From contig NZ_JAQGNQ010000083.1 of the NCBI RefSeq assembly GCF_028291745.1, positions 40,532 through 104,531 of the forward strand: a stretch of 64,000 nucleotides of DNA, given 5' to 3'. Shown in pieces: positions 55,627-63,990 of the stretch. How positions within the stretch are numbered: the first letter of the stretch is position 1; each line of letters begins with the position of its first letter. The stretch comes from Ramlibacter sp. (GTDB taxonomy: Bacteria; Pseudomonadota; Gammaproteobacteria; Burkholderiales; Burkholderiaceae_C). The notes below the pieces were generated by a model, which did no database searches, was not told the DNA's origin, and worked only from the letters and a program-made list of their open reading frames with translations. The position numbers and the translations under genes were made by a program.

Positions 55627-56243
55627 TGCACGACCAGACCCTGGTGGATGCCACCGTGCTGCACTCCGCGCTGGCCCGCTGCTGCGACGCTCTGGAGGCG
55701 GCGGCGCCCGAACTCAATGCGCTCGATGGCTGCCTGGGCGATGGCGACCTGGGCGCCACGCTTTCCAAGTGCGCGGCCAACATCCGCGAGTTGCTCGTCG
55801 CTGCGCCGACGACACTCGATGACTTGCTCAAGGGCTGCGCGCAAGCGTGTGCCCGTGCCTCCGGTTCGAGTTTCGGCACGCTGCTGGCGCTCGCCTTCCT
55901 CACCGCCGCCAAGAGCATCGGCGAGCGCGCCGCGCTGGACCGCGCCGGCTTGGTCGAATTGCTCGATGGCGTGGAAGCTGCGCTCTCGCAGCGGGGTGGC
56001 GCCGTGCAGGGCGACAAGACCATGCTCGATAGCCTGGCCGCCATTGCCAGCGCGCTGCGGCATGCCAGGGATGGCGCGCCGTCGGCGCTCAAGACGATGG
56101 TGCGGGCGGCGGCGCAGGAGGCGCTCGATGCCTTTCGCAATCGCCCCAACCGCATCGGTCGCGCGCGCATGTTCGCGCAGCGCAGCATCGGCCTGGACGA
56201 CCCCGGCATGGTCGCCGTGCAGCGCATGGTGCAGGCGCTTTAG
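55626..56243 (+). CDS. dhaL: DhaL-like ATP-binding kinase subunit
   Basis: A 205-aa all-helical nucleotide-binding subunit. DGCLGDGDLGATLSK carries the three Asp that hold two Mg ions, and QGDKTMLDSLAAIASAL is the conserved lid-proximal motif. It joins DhaK to form a two-subunit kinase, as in ATP-dependent DhaKL enzymes. Translational coupling (TGATG) supports a fixed partnership. Confidence 0.9.
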   Translation: MHDQTLVDATVLHSALARCCDALEAAAPELNALDGCLGDGDLGATLSKCAANIRELLVAAPTTLDDLLKGCAQACARASGSSFGTLLALAFLTAAKSIGERAALDRAGLVELLDGVEAALSQRGGAVQGDKTMLDSLAAIASALRHARDGAPSALKTMVRAAAQEALDAFRNRPNRIGRARMFAQRSIGLDDPGMVAVQRMVQAL

Positions 56244-56252
56244 GACCCTCTC

Positions 56253-56945
56253 GTGAACACGCGCGTGCTCTCCGGCCGGGCCGAGGCCTACGAACGCTTC
56301 TGCGAGCAACTGCGCGGAGCGCGGCTGCGGCCGGGCCAGTTCGTTTCGCAACGCGAGCTGGTCGAGATGCTGCACATGCCGCTGGGCGCCGTGCGCGAAC
56401 TGATCCCGCGCCTGGAAGCGGCCGGCCTGCTGCTGACGGTACCGAAACGGGGACTGCAGATCGCGCCGGTGGACCTCAAGCTGATTCGCAATGCCTTCCA
56501 GGTGCGCTCGATGGTGGAACGCGAGGCCATCGTGCACTTCAGCCAGGTCGTCACGCCGGCGGAGCTCGACACGATCGAGGCCGAGCACCTGCGCATGCTG
56601 GCGCGGGCGCAGTCTGCGGTGCCCGACCTCCTGCTCGATCACGACGCGCAGCAACTGGACTGGGGCCTGCACGACCGCATGGTCGACGCCATGGGCAACG
56701 AGATCCTGTCCGAGATCTACCGCGTCAACAGCCTGCACGTGCGGCTGATCGCGCTGGACGCGAGCCAGATCGCCAGCGAGCGCGTGGTGCCCGCGATGCA
56801 GGAGCACCTCGGCTTCCTGGCGGCCTTGCGCCAGCGTGACGCCGCCGCGGCCGTGGCGGCTCTGATGCACCACATCGGCAGCTCGCGCCAGCGAGTCGTC
56901 GACGCCTCCTTCCGCCGCACCGGCGCGCTGCCGGCGCTTTCCTGA
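56253..56945 (+). CDS. GntR-family (FadR subfamily) regulator, copy 2, inside the operon
   Basis: A 230-aa paralog of the divergent regulator: nearly the same recognition helix (PLGAVRELIPRLEA), an identical VPKRGLQIA wing and a closely similar FCD domain (DWGLHDRMVDAMGNEILSEIYR). GTG start at 56253, 9 nt after dhaL. Its identical DNA-reading residues suggest that it binds the same palindrome, while FCD pockets differ in the C-terminal third. Two regulators on one operator could integrate two intermediates. Inference. Confidence 0.88.
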   Translation: MNTRVLSGRAEAYERFCEQLRGARLRPGQFVSQRELVEMLHMPLGAVRELIPRLEAAGLLLTVPKRGLQIAPVDLKLIRNAFQVRSMVEREAIVHFSQVVTPAELDTIEAEHLRMLARAQSAVPDLLLDHDAQQLDWGLHDRMVDAMGNEILSEIYRVNSLHVRLIALDASQIASERVVPAMQEHLGFLAALRQRDAAAAVAALMHHIGSSRQRVVDASFRRTGALPALS

Positions 56946-56984
56946 CTCCCCTCCCTGCAACACAATCCTTTCCGGAGACAAACC

Positions 56985-57983
56985 ATGAAGACCGCAGCCA
57001 CCTCCCGCCGCGTCGCGCTCGCCTCGCTGGCGCTCGCCGCACTGGCCACCTTCGCCCCGGCGCAGCAGGCCCTCGCGCAAGGCGGCAAGTCGCCGCTGCC
57101 CGAAGGCAACATCAACTTCATCGTCCCGGTGCCACCGGGCGGCGGCACGGACATGACTTTCCGCGCGCTGATGGAGGCCTCGCGTCCCTACCTCGATCGC
57201 ACGGTGGTCGTGCTGAACCTGCCGGGCGCGGGTGGCGCCGTGGGGCTGGGGCAAGCGGCGCGCAAGCCGGCCAACGGGCTGAACCTGAACTCCTACACCT
57301 CGGAGATTTTCACCCTGCCGATCTTCATGCCGGTGAATCTCGCGGGCAAGGACTTCCGGCCGATCCTGATGGTCAACGAGGACCCGGCGTGCATCGTGGT
57401 GTCCGCCGATTCGAAGTTCCAGACGCTCGAGTCGCTGATCGCTGCGGCCAAGGCCAACCCGGGCGCCATCAGCATGGGCAACTCGGGCTTCGGCAACATC
57501 TGGCACCTGTCCGCCGCGGCCTTCGCCAAGAAGGCCGGCATCGAGCTGCTGCAGATCCCTTACAACGGCGCCTCGCCCACCGTGCAGGCGCTGCTTGGCG
57601 GCCACATCCAGGCCTTCGTCGCCAGCCCGCCGGAAGTGATCGAGCAGGTCAAGGGCGGCAAGATGAAGGTGCTGGCCGTGATGTCGGACAAGCGCAGCGC
57701 CATCCTGCCCGGCGTGCCCACGCTGAAGGAGAAGGGCATCGATCTCTCGATCGGCACCTGGCGCGCCGTCGGCGCCCCGGCCGGAACGCCGGATGAAGCG
57801 GTGAAATTCCTGCAGGACGGCTTTGCCAAGGGCATCAAGGAGAAGTCCTTCATCGAGTTCATGAACGCCCGCGGCCTCACGATCCGCTACCTGGACACCA
57901 AGGACACGATCGACTTCGTGGCCAGGGAGAGGCCTTTCTACGAAGCGCTGGCGACCGAGATCAAGGCCACCGCCAAGCCCTGA
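56985..57983 (+). CDS. Tripartite tricarboxylate transporter (Bug/TctC) substrate-binding protein
   Basis: A 332-aa periplasmic binding protein. The signal peptide ends near AQQALAQ; NINFIVPVPPGGGTDM, VVVLNLPGAGGAVGLG and a GGHIQAFVASPPEV loop define the family. A GGAGA ribosome site precedes the ATG. It is an orphan without TctAB here. Located between the regulator and the SDR, it should deliver the operon's carboxylated substrate; the ligand is unknown. Confidence 0.9.
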   Translation: MKTAATSRRVALASLALAALATFAPAQQALAQGGKSPLPEGNINFIVPVPPGGGTDMTFRALMEASRPYLDRTVVVLNLPGAGGAVGLGQAARKPANGLNLNSYTSEIFTLPIFMPVNLAGKDFRPILMVNEDPACIVVSADSKFQTLESLIAAAKANPGAISMGNSGFGNIWHLSAAAFAKKAGIELLQIPYNGASPTVQALLGGHIQAFVASPPEVIEQVKGGKMKVLAVMSDKRSAILPGVPTLKEKGIDLSIGTWRAVGAPAGTPDEAVKFLQDGFAKGIKEKSFIEFMNARGLTIRYLDTKDTIDFVARERPFYEALATEIKATAKP

Positions 57984-57995
57984 CAGCGCGCCGCC

Positions 57996-58748
57996 ATGAA
58001 AGCAGCCTTTGCAGATTGCGTGGCCGTGGTCACCGGCGGCGGCGCCGGCATCGGCCGCGCCGTGACCGAGGCGCTGCTGGCGGCCGGCGCGCGCGTAGCT
58101 GTCCTGGACCGCGACGTATCCGGAGTTCCCTCCGGGGCGCTGGCCCTGCAGGCGGATGTCGCCAGCGACGCCGAGGTGCACAGCGCGATCGGGTCCTTCG
58201 GTGCCGATGCCGGCCGCATCGACCTGCTCGTGAACAATGCCGGCATCAGCTATCCGGCCACCGTGGAAGACGGCCCGCTGGAAGACTGGCACCGGATCTT
58301 CGACATCAACGTGCTTGGTTACGTCCGCGCCACGCGCGCGGCGCTGCCCTTCCTGCGGCAGTCGCGGCACGCGGCCATCGTCAACATGTCCAGCTGCACC
58401 GCCGGCACCGGACTGCGCCGGCGCGTCCTCTACGCCGCCACCAAAGGCGCGATCGAGGCCATGACGCGGGCGATGCAGGCGGACCTGCTGCACGAGGGCA
58501 TCCGCGTGAACTGCGTGGCGCCTGGCACGGTGGACACGCCCTTCATCGCCCGGCTGATCGAAGAGGCGCCGGATCCCCAGGCGCAGCGCCAGGTCTACGA
58601 CAACCGGCAGCCGACGGGTTTCATGGTCTCCGCCGAGGAAGTCGCGCGGGCCGTGCTCTATCTCGCGCATCCCGAGGCGCGTTCCACCGTCGGCACGGTG
58701 CTCACTGTGGACGGCGGGATGGCCTCGCTGCGCCTGTTCGATTCTTGA
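57996..58748 (+). CDS. Short-chain dehydrogenase/reductase
   Basis: A 250-aa classical SDR. TGGGAGIG (residues 13-20) binds NAD(P), NNAG (80-83) stabilises the fold, Ser133-Tyr146-Lys150 form the active site and VAPGTVDTPF follows. Asp40 after the second strand (VAVLDRDV) favours NAD over NADP. In this operon it probably oxidises a secondary alcohol of the sugar acid. Confidence 0.9.
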   Translation: MKAAFADCVAVVTGGGAGIGRAVTEALLAAGARVAVLDRDVSGVPSGALALQADVASDAEVHSAIGSFGADAGRIDLLVNNAGISYPATVEDGPLEDWHRIFDINVLGYVRATRAALPFLRQSRHAAIVNMSSCTAGTGLRRRVLYAATKGAIEAMTRAMQADLLHEGIRVNCVAPGTVDTPFIARLIEEAPDPQAQRQVYDNRQPTGFMVSAEEVARAVLYLAHPEARSTVGTVLTVDGGMASLRLFDS

Positions 58749-58795
58749 CCGCTGCCGTGCTCGCCCACGTGCCGCCCTTGCAACCCAGGACTCCC

Positions 58796-59560
58796 ATGCA
58801 AACCCAGACCAACCGCTTCAAGCAGGCGTTGACCCAGCGCCAGCAGATCGGCATGTTCTCCACCCTCGCCAGCAACACGCTGGTGGAACTCTTCGCCGGC
58901 TGCGGCTTCGACTGGATCCTGCTCGATACCGAGCATTCGCCCAATGACCTGGGCGAAGTGATCGCGCAACTGCAGGCCATGGCCAGCTTCGAGGTGAGCG
59001 CCATCGTGCGCCCGGCCTGGTCCGACATGGTGCTGGTCAAGCGCCTGCTCGATGCCGGTGCACAGACGCTGCTGTTTCCCTCCGTGCAGTCCGCCGAGGA
59101 GGCCGCCGCCGCCGTCAGCTACACGCGTTATCCGCCGCACGGCGTGCGCGGCGTGTCGGGCAGTTCGCGCGCCGCCTGCTACGGCCTGAACACCGAGTAC
59201 CTGCACAACGCGCAGTCCGAGCTGTGCGTGATCGTGCAGATCGAGACGGTGGAGGCCTTGCGCAACCTGGAAGCCATCGCTGGCGTCGAGGGTGTGGATG
59301 CGGTGTTCATCGGCCCGGCGGATCTGGCTGCCTCGATGGGCCACATCGGCAACGGCCAGCATCCCGAGGTGCAGGCCGCCGTGGACGATGCCTTCGCACG
59401 CCTGCGCCGCATCGGCAAGCCGGCGGGCTATCTCACCCTCAACGAAGCGGAAGCCAAACGCCGCATCGCGCAGGGCGTCGAGATGGTTGGCGTGGCCACG
59501 GACACGTCCATCATCATGCGCGGCGCCAAGGGGCTGCTGCAGCGGATGGCGGAGCGCTGA
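58796..59560 (+). CDS. HpcH/HpaI-family class II aldolase
   Basis: A 254-aa metal-dependent pyruvate aldolase. FDWILLDTEHSPND opens the barrel with the general-base His, VRPAWSD holds the Arg for pyruvate, and QIETVEAL (Glu) with GPADLAASMG (Asp) bind the divalent metal. Family members cleave 4-hydroxy-2-oxo acids, such as 2-keto-3-deoxy-rhamnonate or -glucarate, to pyruvate plus an aldehyde. Its stop overlaps the lactonase start (TGATG). Having two aldolase-type lyases in one operon is notable. Confidence 0.92.
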   Translation: MQTQTNRFKQALTQRQQIGMFSTLASNTLVELFAGCGFDWILLDTEHSPNDLGEVIAQLQAMASFEVSAIVRPAWSDMVLVKRLLDAGAQTLLFPSVQSAEEAAAAVSYTRYPPHGVRGVSGSSRAACYGLNTEYLHNAQSELCVIVQIETVEALRNLEAIAGVEGVDAVFIGPADLAASMGHIGNGQHPEVQAAVDDAFARLRRIGKPAGYLTLNEAEAKRRIAQGVEMVGVATDTSIIMRGAKGLLQRMAER

Positions 59561-60507
59561 TGGAGGCGATCCCGTCCTGGCAGCCCAGCCCGCGCTATCC
59601 CGATCCCGCGGTGCAGGTGTTGCACCCGAGCTTCGAGAAATACCGCATAGCTCTGGCGGCCGTGGAGCGGCTCGCCACCGGATTCCGCTTCACCGAAGGA
59701 CCCGTGTGGTTCGGCGACGGCCGCTACCTCCTTTTCAGCGACATCCCGAACAACCGCATCATGAAGTGGGAGGAGGAGACGGGCGCGGTGGGCGTGTTCC
59801 GCAGGCCCTCGGATTTCGCCAATGGCAACACGCGCGATCGGCAAGGCCGGCTGGTGACCTGCGAGCACGGCAAGCGCCGCGTGACGCGCACCGAATACGA
59901 CGGCCGCATCACGGTGCTGGCCGACCGCTTCGAAGGCAAGCCGCTCAACGCGCCGAACGACGTCGTGGCCAAGTCCGACGGCAGCCTCTGGTTCACCGAT
60001 CCGCCCTTCGGCATCTCCAACGACTACGAGGGCTTCCGGGCCGAGCCGCAGTTGCCCACCAATGTGTACCGCATCGATGGCGAGAGCGGAACGGTGACGG
60101 TCGCGACCGGCGATATCCTGGGACCGAATGGCCTGGCGTTCTCGCCGGACGAATCAAAGCTCTACGTGGTGCAAAGCCGCGCCCGGCCCCAGCGCAACAT
60201 CGTGGCCTGCGACGTCGTCGACGGCAAGCTGCTGCGCAACCCACGCGTGCTGGTCGACTGCGGACCGGGCATCCCCGACGGCCTGCGCGTCGACGAGGAC
60301 GGCAACCTCTGGTGCGGCTGGGGCATGGGCGATCCCGAGCTCGATGGCGTGATGGTGTTCTCGCCGCAAGGCGAGCGCATCGGCCGCATCCGCCTGCCCG
60401 AGCGCTGCGCCAACCTGTGCTTCGGCGGGCTGCAGCGCAATCGCCTCTTCATGGCCGGCAGCCAGTCGCTGTACAGCCTCTACGTCAACACCCGGGGCGC
60501 GGTCTAG
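59560..60507 (+). CDS. SMP-30/gluconolactonase family lactonase
   Basis: A 315-aa six-bladed propeller lactonase. FTEGPVWFGDGRYLLFSD contains the metal-binding Glu, LNAPNDVV and LGPNGLAFSPD the Asn ligands and PDGLRVDEDGNLW the catalytic Asp. No signal peptide, so it acts in the cytoplasm and hydrolyses a sugar lactone to the free acid. Coupled to the aldolase through TGATG. Confidence 0.92.
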   Translation: MEAIPSWQPSPRYPDPAVQVLHPSFEKYRIALAAVERLATGFRFTEGPVWFGDGRYLLFSDIPNNRIMKWEEETGAVGVFRRPSDFANGNTRDRQGRLVTCEHGKRRVTRTEYDGRITVLADRFEGKPLNAPNDVVAKSDGSLWFTDPPFGISNDYEGFRAEPQLPTNVYRIDGESGTVTVATGDILGPNGLAFSPDESKLYVVQSRARPQRNIVACDVVDGKLLRNPRVLVDCGPGIPDGLRVDEDGNLWCGWGMGDPELDGVMVFSPQGERIGRIRLPERCANLCFGGLQRNRLFMAGSQSLYSLYVNTRGAV

Positions 60508-60532
60508 CGCCCCGCATTGCAAGGAGAAGCAC

Positions 60533-61192
60533 ATGACCGTGCGCGTCGCGTTCGTCCATACGGTGGGCTTTCTCGCCGATGAATTCCGCAAGCTGATGCG
60601 GGCGCAGCAGCCGGAAGTCGACGCCTTCCACATCCTCAACGAGAGCCTGCTGCAGGATCTGCTGCGTGGCGCCTCGCCAGCGCAGGTGCACCGCCGCGTC
60701 GCGGAGCAACTGATGCTCGCTGCCGATGCCGGCGCCGGTCTGATCGTGATGACCTGCTCGTCCACCTCGCCCGGGGTGGATGTGGCCCGCCGGATGACCG
60801 ACCTGCCCATCCTCAAGATCGACGACCCGATGGCCGCGCAAGCCGTCCGCAGCGGGCAGCGCATCGGCCTGATGTGCACCGCAAGCAGCACGGTCGCGCC
60901 TAGCACCGCCTTGCTGCAGTCCCACGCCGTGCAGCAGGAGCGCGAAATCCAGGTGCGCACGGAAGTCAACGCGGCGGCTTACCAGGCGCTGTTGTCGGGG
61001 GACCGTGCAACCCACGACCTCCTCGTCCGCGATTCCGCGACGCGCCTGGCCAGGGAGGTCGATGTGCTCGTGCTGGCGCAGGCCTCACTCGCGCACCTGG
61101 CCGGCCCGCTGGCCGAGGAGTTGCCCTGTCCCGTGCTGGCGAGCCCGCCTTTGCTGATGCGCGAACTCGCCCGCTGCCTCGCCATTGCCTGA
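60533..61192 (+). CDS. Asp/Glu/hydantoin racemase-family protein lacking the second catalytic Cys
   Basis: A 219-aa protein of the aspartate/glutamate racemase superfamily. The first active-site Cys75 is present in MTCSSTSPG, but the position of the second Cys is Ala184 (VLAQASLAHL). With one Cys it may act as an isomerase, decarboxylase or lyase rather than a racemase, as in arylmalonate decarboxylase-type relatives. An AAGGAG ribosome site lies 7 nt before the ATG. Last gene of the operon. Confidence 0.8.
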   Translation: MTVRVAFVHTVGFLADEFRKLMRAQQPEVDAFHILNESLLQDLLRGASPAQVHRRVAEQLMLAADAGAGLIVMTCSSTSPGVDVARRMTDLPILKIDDPMAAQAVRSGQRIGLMCTASSTVAPSTALLQSHAVQQEREIQVRTEVNAAAYQALLSGDRATHDLLVRDSATRLAREVDVLVLAQASLAHLAGPLAEELPCPVLASPPLLMRELARCLAIA

Positions 61193-61268
61193 ATTCCGGT
61201 GACCCTCTGAGCCGGGTTCCTTGGCCCGATCACTTCCGCTCCCGGCCCGAAGCAGGCATGCCGAAAGG

Positions 61269-63140
61269 TCAGATTGCGGCGGCGTCCAGACGACCACTGA
61301 GCTCGAACGCGACGGCCTCCGAGAACGATCGAACGAGGAGGTCGACCTGTCCCTGCACGACCGCTTCGTCTGCGACACCTTCCTCGAGGGGCAGCTTGAC
61401 CGTCAGCAGCATGGCCTCCGGAAACGAGACGCGCACGTTGTTCGCGGCTGCTTGCCAGGCGTCCAGATTCTCCTCGAGCGGGTAGGCCAGGAACACTGTC
61501 GAAAATGGGGCAGACTTGCCCTCGTGCGGCGCGTCCAGCGTTCGAGCGAGCGACAAGCCGGCCGCCTGGATGCCTTCGTCCCGGAGTGCCTGCACCAGCA
61601 ACTGCGTGAGCACGTCGTCGCGCGTGGTTCCGAGCCCTGCACAGAGGACAAGTTGGCCGGCACGCAGCGGTGGGGCTCCCTGCCAGCGATCGAGCCCCTG
61701 ATCGCGCAGTGCGCGCAGGTGCGCGCCGACGTCCGCCTCCAGCAGCGAGGTGGATCGGCGCTTGCGACTGGCGCCCTCATGCCGCTTGACGGCGCTGAGG
61801 GATTCCGCGACTGCCGCGATGGTGAGCCGGATCCGATCCTGCTGCTCGCTGCCGATCCGGCCGACCCGGAAGTCGGCGGCGGCGAGAGCCAGGCCGGGCA
61901 GCAGGATCTGGTCGCAATAGCGCGCGAAGTTGCTGCGCCGCAGGTAGATCCGGGCGGCTGCAACGATCTCGCCCGATTCGCCGGAGAGTGCACGCTGGTA
62001 AAGCCGCAATCCGGCTGTCAGCCCAGGAGCCTCGCCGAAAAGAATCGAGATCGGCTCCAGCGCGCGCACGTGGCGCCCTGCCACGACAAGGCACAGGGTC
62101 ATCGGCGTGGAGAGCAGGAGGCCCACAGGACCCCAGATGGCACCCCAGAACAGCGCGGAGACGATCACACCCAGGGGCGCCATGCCGCTGGTTTGGCCAT
62201 AAACCCGGGGCTCCACCAGGTGCGCAACCAACGCTTCGAGCACGAGGAACAGGCCCGCGCTCCAGAACATGAGCGACCAGCCTGGATCGACGGCAGCGGC
62301 AAAAGCCGCGATGGCGGCACCGGCGGCCAGGGCGCCGACGTAGGGGACGAACCGCCCCACGCCCGCCAGCGCGCCCCAGAGGGCGGCGTGCGGAACGCCC
62401 ACGATCCACAGGGCGGAGCCGAGCACGACTGCGAAGGTCACGTTCACGAAGAACTGGGAAACGAAGAACCGGGAGACGCCCTGGGCTGCATCTTCCACGG
62501 CTCGCATCGTCCTGCCTGCCTCCGCGCCGGCAAGGCTGATCATGCGGTCGCGAAGACCTTCATGCTCCAGAAGGATGAAGACCAGCAGCACCAGCACGAT
62601 TCCTACCTGGCCAACCGGTCCCCACGCGAATGAGACGAGCCAGGCGATCGCCTCGGCCGCCGTCGTCGGCTCACGGCTCTGGACCGGCGGAGACTGTGGG
62701 TCGGCTGCCGCCTGGCCTGCTCGCCCACGCGGCTTGCTGGTGGTCGTCGGGTGCGCCGGCGGCACCACGGTGCGCAGCACCGATTCCATCTGCTCGAGCG
62801 GACGAACCGTGAGTTCCCTTGCATGCTCCAGTTTGGAGCGAATGGCTTCCCGGTACTGCGGCAGATCGGCCGCGACCGTGACCAGCTGGGACCCCAGCAC
62901 TGCGGCCACCGCGGCGAGGCAGGCGCCCACGAGCACGACCGACACCAGTGCACCCGCCGCGTGTCCGAGGCCGATGCGCGCCAGCTTGCGTTTGAGTGGC
63001 GCAATCAGCAAGCTGAGAATGGCGGCCAGCGCGATCGGCGCAAGGAATGCGCGGCCGAAGTAGAGGATCGCCAGAACGCATCCGGTGGCGACGATGCGCC
63101 CCGTGCGCGAACCGAGTGGTGGTGGAATGTGCGGCAACAA
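61269..63140 (-). CDS. AI-2E family permease with large C-terminal soluble domain
   Basis: A 623-aa protein. Residues 1-355 form the AI-2E/PerM membrane domain: two N-terminal helices, a polar insert (about 90-160, Pro/Arg-rich) and a helix block with GVPHAALWGALAGVGRFVPYVGA and VEPRVYGQTSGMAPLGVI. Residues about 370-620 form a soluble, mostly helical domain with a Rossmann-like segment (GQLVLCAGLGTTRDD...LLVQALRDEGIQAAG). Long members with such tails occur in many proteobacteria; the role is unknown. Confidence 0.82.
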   Translation of the reverse strand: MLPHIPPPLGSRTGRIVATGCVLAILYFGRAFLAPIALAAILSLLIAPLKRKLARIGLGHAAGALVSVVLVGACLAAVAAVLGSQLVTVAADLPQYREAIRSKLEHARELTVRPLEQMESVLRTVVPPAHPTTTSKPRGRAGQAAADPQSPPVQSREPTTAAEAIAWLVSFAWGPVGQVGIVLVLLVFILLEHEGLRDRMISLAGAEAGRTMRAVEDAAQGVSRFFVSQFFVNVTFAVVLGSALWIVGVPHAALWGALAGVGRFVPYVGALAAGAAIAAFAAAVDPGWSLMFWSAGLFLVLEALVAHLVEPRVYGQTSGMAPLGVIVSALFWGAIWGPVGLLLSTPMTLCLVVAGRHVRALEPISILFGEAPGLTAGLRLYQRALSGESGEIVAAARIYLRRSNFARYCDQILLPGLALAAADFRVGRIGSEQQDRIRLTIAAVAESLSAVKRHEGASRKRRSTSLLEADVGAHLRALRDQGLDRWQGAPPLRAGQLVLCAGLGTTRDDVLTQLLVQALRDEGIQAAGLSLARTLDAPHEGKSAPFSTVFLAYPLEENLDAWQAAANNVRVSFPEAMLLTVKLPLEEGVADEAVVQGQVDLLVRSFSEAVAFELSGRLDAAAI

Positions 63141-63331
63141 TGAGGTTCCGGTTAGAGCAAGGAGTGCCGAAGCAGGTTCTTGAAGCTGGCCGCGACCCTG
63201 TCGAGGAGCCCTTCGCCCGTGAGGATCAGGAGGTCGGCAGGTGCTTTCAGCCTCCGGATTGTCGGGCCGTCCTGGCCCGCCTGTCCTCCGAGCCCGCCGT
63301 TTGCTACGATCGCGCCGCAGAGGAGACGCAA

Positions 63332-63769
63332 ATGACAGAGCAGGCTCGCAGCGATGATGCCTTGATCGGGATTGGGCAACTCTCGATTCGTTACCTGCGC
63401 GACGGCACTGCCAGGCAGGAGATGGGCAGCTTCGAGCTGACGGTTCCCGCCGGTTCCAATGTGCCGCCCGCGCACAGCCACTCGCACAACGACGAGTTCA
63501 TCTATGTGCTCGAGGGCGTTCTTCGCTACCGGGTCGACGGGGAAGAACGCGACCTTTCAGCGGGGGACTGGATGTTCACGCCTCGCGGCGCGGTGCACGC
63601 ATTCAGCAATCCGCATCGAGAGGCAGCGCGGGCACTGGTCACCAACACTCCCGACATCGGCGCCCAGTACTTCCGTGACGTTGCTGCGGTGCTGAGTGCA
63701 GGTGGCCCGCCCGACAAGGCGAAGCTGCTGCAGGTGATGGCTCGATACGGTCTGAAGCCTGCGACTTAG
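63332..63769 (+). CDS. Cupin-domain protein
   Basis: A 145-aa single-domain cupin. Motif 1 is HSHSHNDEFIYVLEGVLRYRV, which supplies two or three metal-binding His and a Glu. Motif 2 is GDWMFTPRGAVHAFSN with the last His. A GAGGAG ribosome site precedes the ATG. Monomeric cupins of this type act as dioxygenases, isomerases or sensors; nothing here fixes the role. Confidence 0.85.
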   Translation: MTEQARSDDALIGIGQLSIRYLRDGTARQEMGSFELTVPAGSNVPPAHSHSHNDEFIYVLEGVLRYRVDGEERDLSAGDWMFTPRGAVHAFSNPHREAARALVTNTPDIGAQYFRDVAAVLSAGGPPDKAKLLQVMARYGLKPAT

Positions 63770-63776
63770 GAGTCGG

Positions 63777-63799
63777 GGCCGAGAATGGCTGCTTCGGCC
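63777..63799. terminator. Hairpin after the cupin gene
   Basis: GGCCGA and TCGGCC form a 6-bp stem with an 11-nt loop, 7 nt after the cupin stop and 15 nt before the end of the minus-strand remnant. No T-run. Confidence 0.3.
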
Positions 63800-63813
63800 A
63801 GAAGCGGCCTCAC

Positions 63814-63990
63814 TCAAGAGCGCTTGAACACCAACAGCAGGTTGTTTGCAGGCATCGCATGCCGCTGCGCTAAGGAAGGTCTGAACATCTCGAAATCGAG
63901 AGTCGCACGTACTGGCGCGATTCTCGGAAACTCGATGAATTCATGATCTTGTGAGACGTCCCGCGCCTTTTTGAGCGACTTTCGGCGCCT
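63814..63990 (-). pseudogene. C-terminal remnant of an unidentified protein
   Basis: The minus-strand frame closes with HAMPANNLLLVFKRS and, before it, reads protein-like FIEFPRIAPVRATLDFEMF. It is blocked by TAA at 63993-63991 and has no usable start inside. Either the gene is broken here or a frameshift links it to sequence beyond the window. I do not recognise the family. Confidence 0.4.

Noticed and set aside
55515..58670. Minus-strand frame of about 1,050 codons opposite dhaK to SDR
   Set aside because: It spans several unrelated, well-supported genes on the other strand and shows no family motif.
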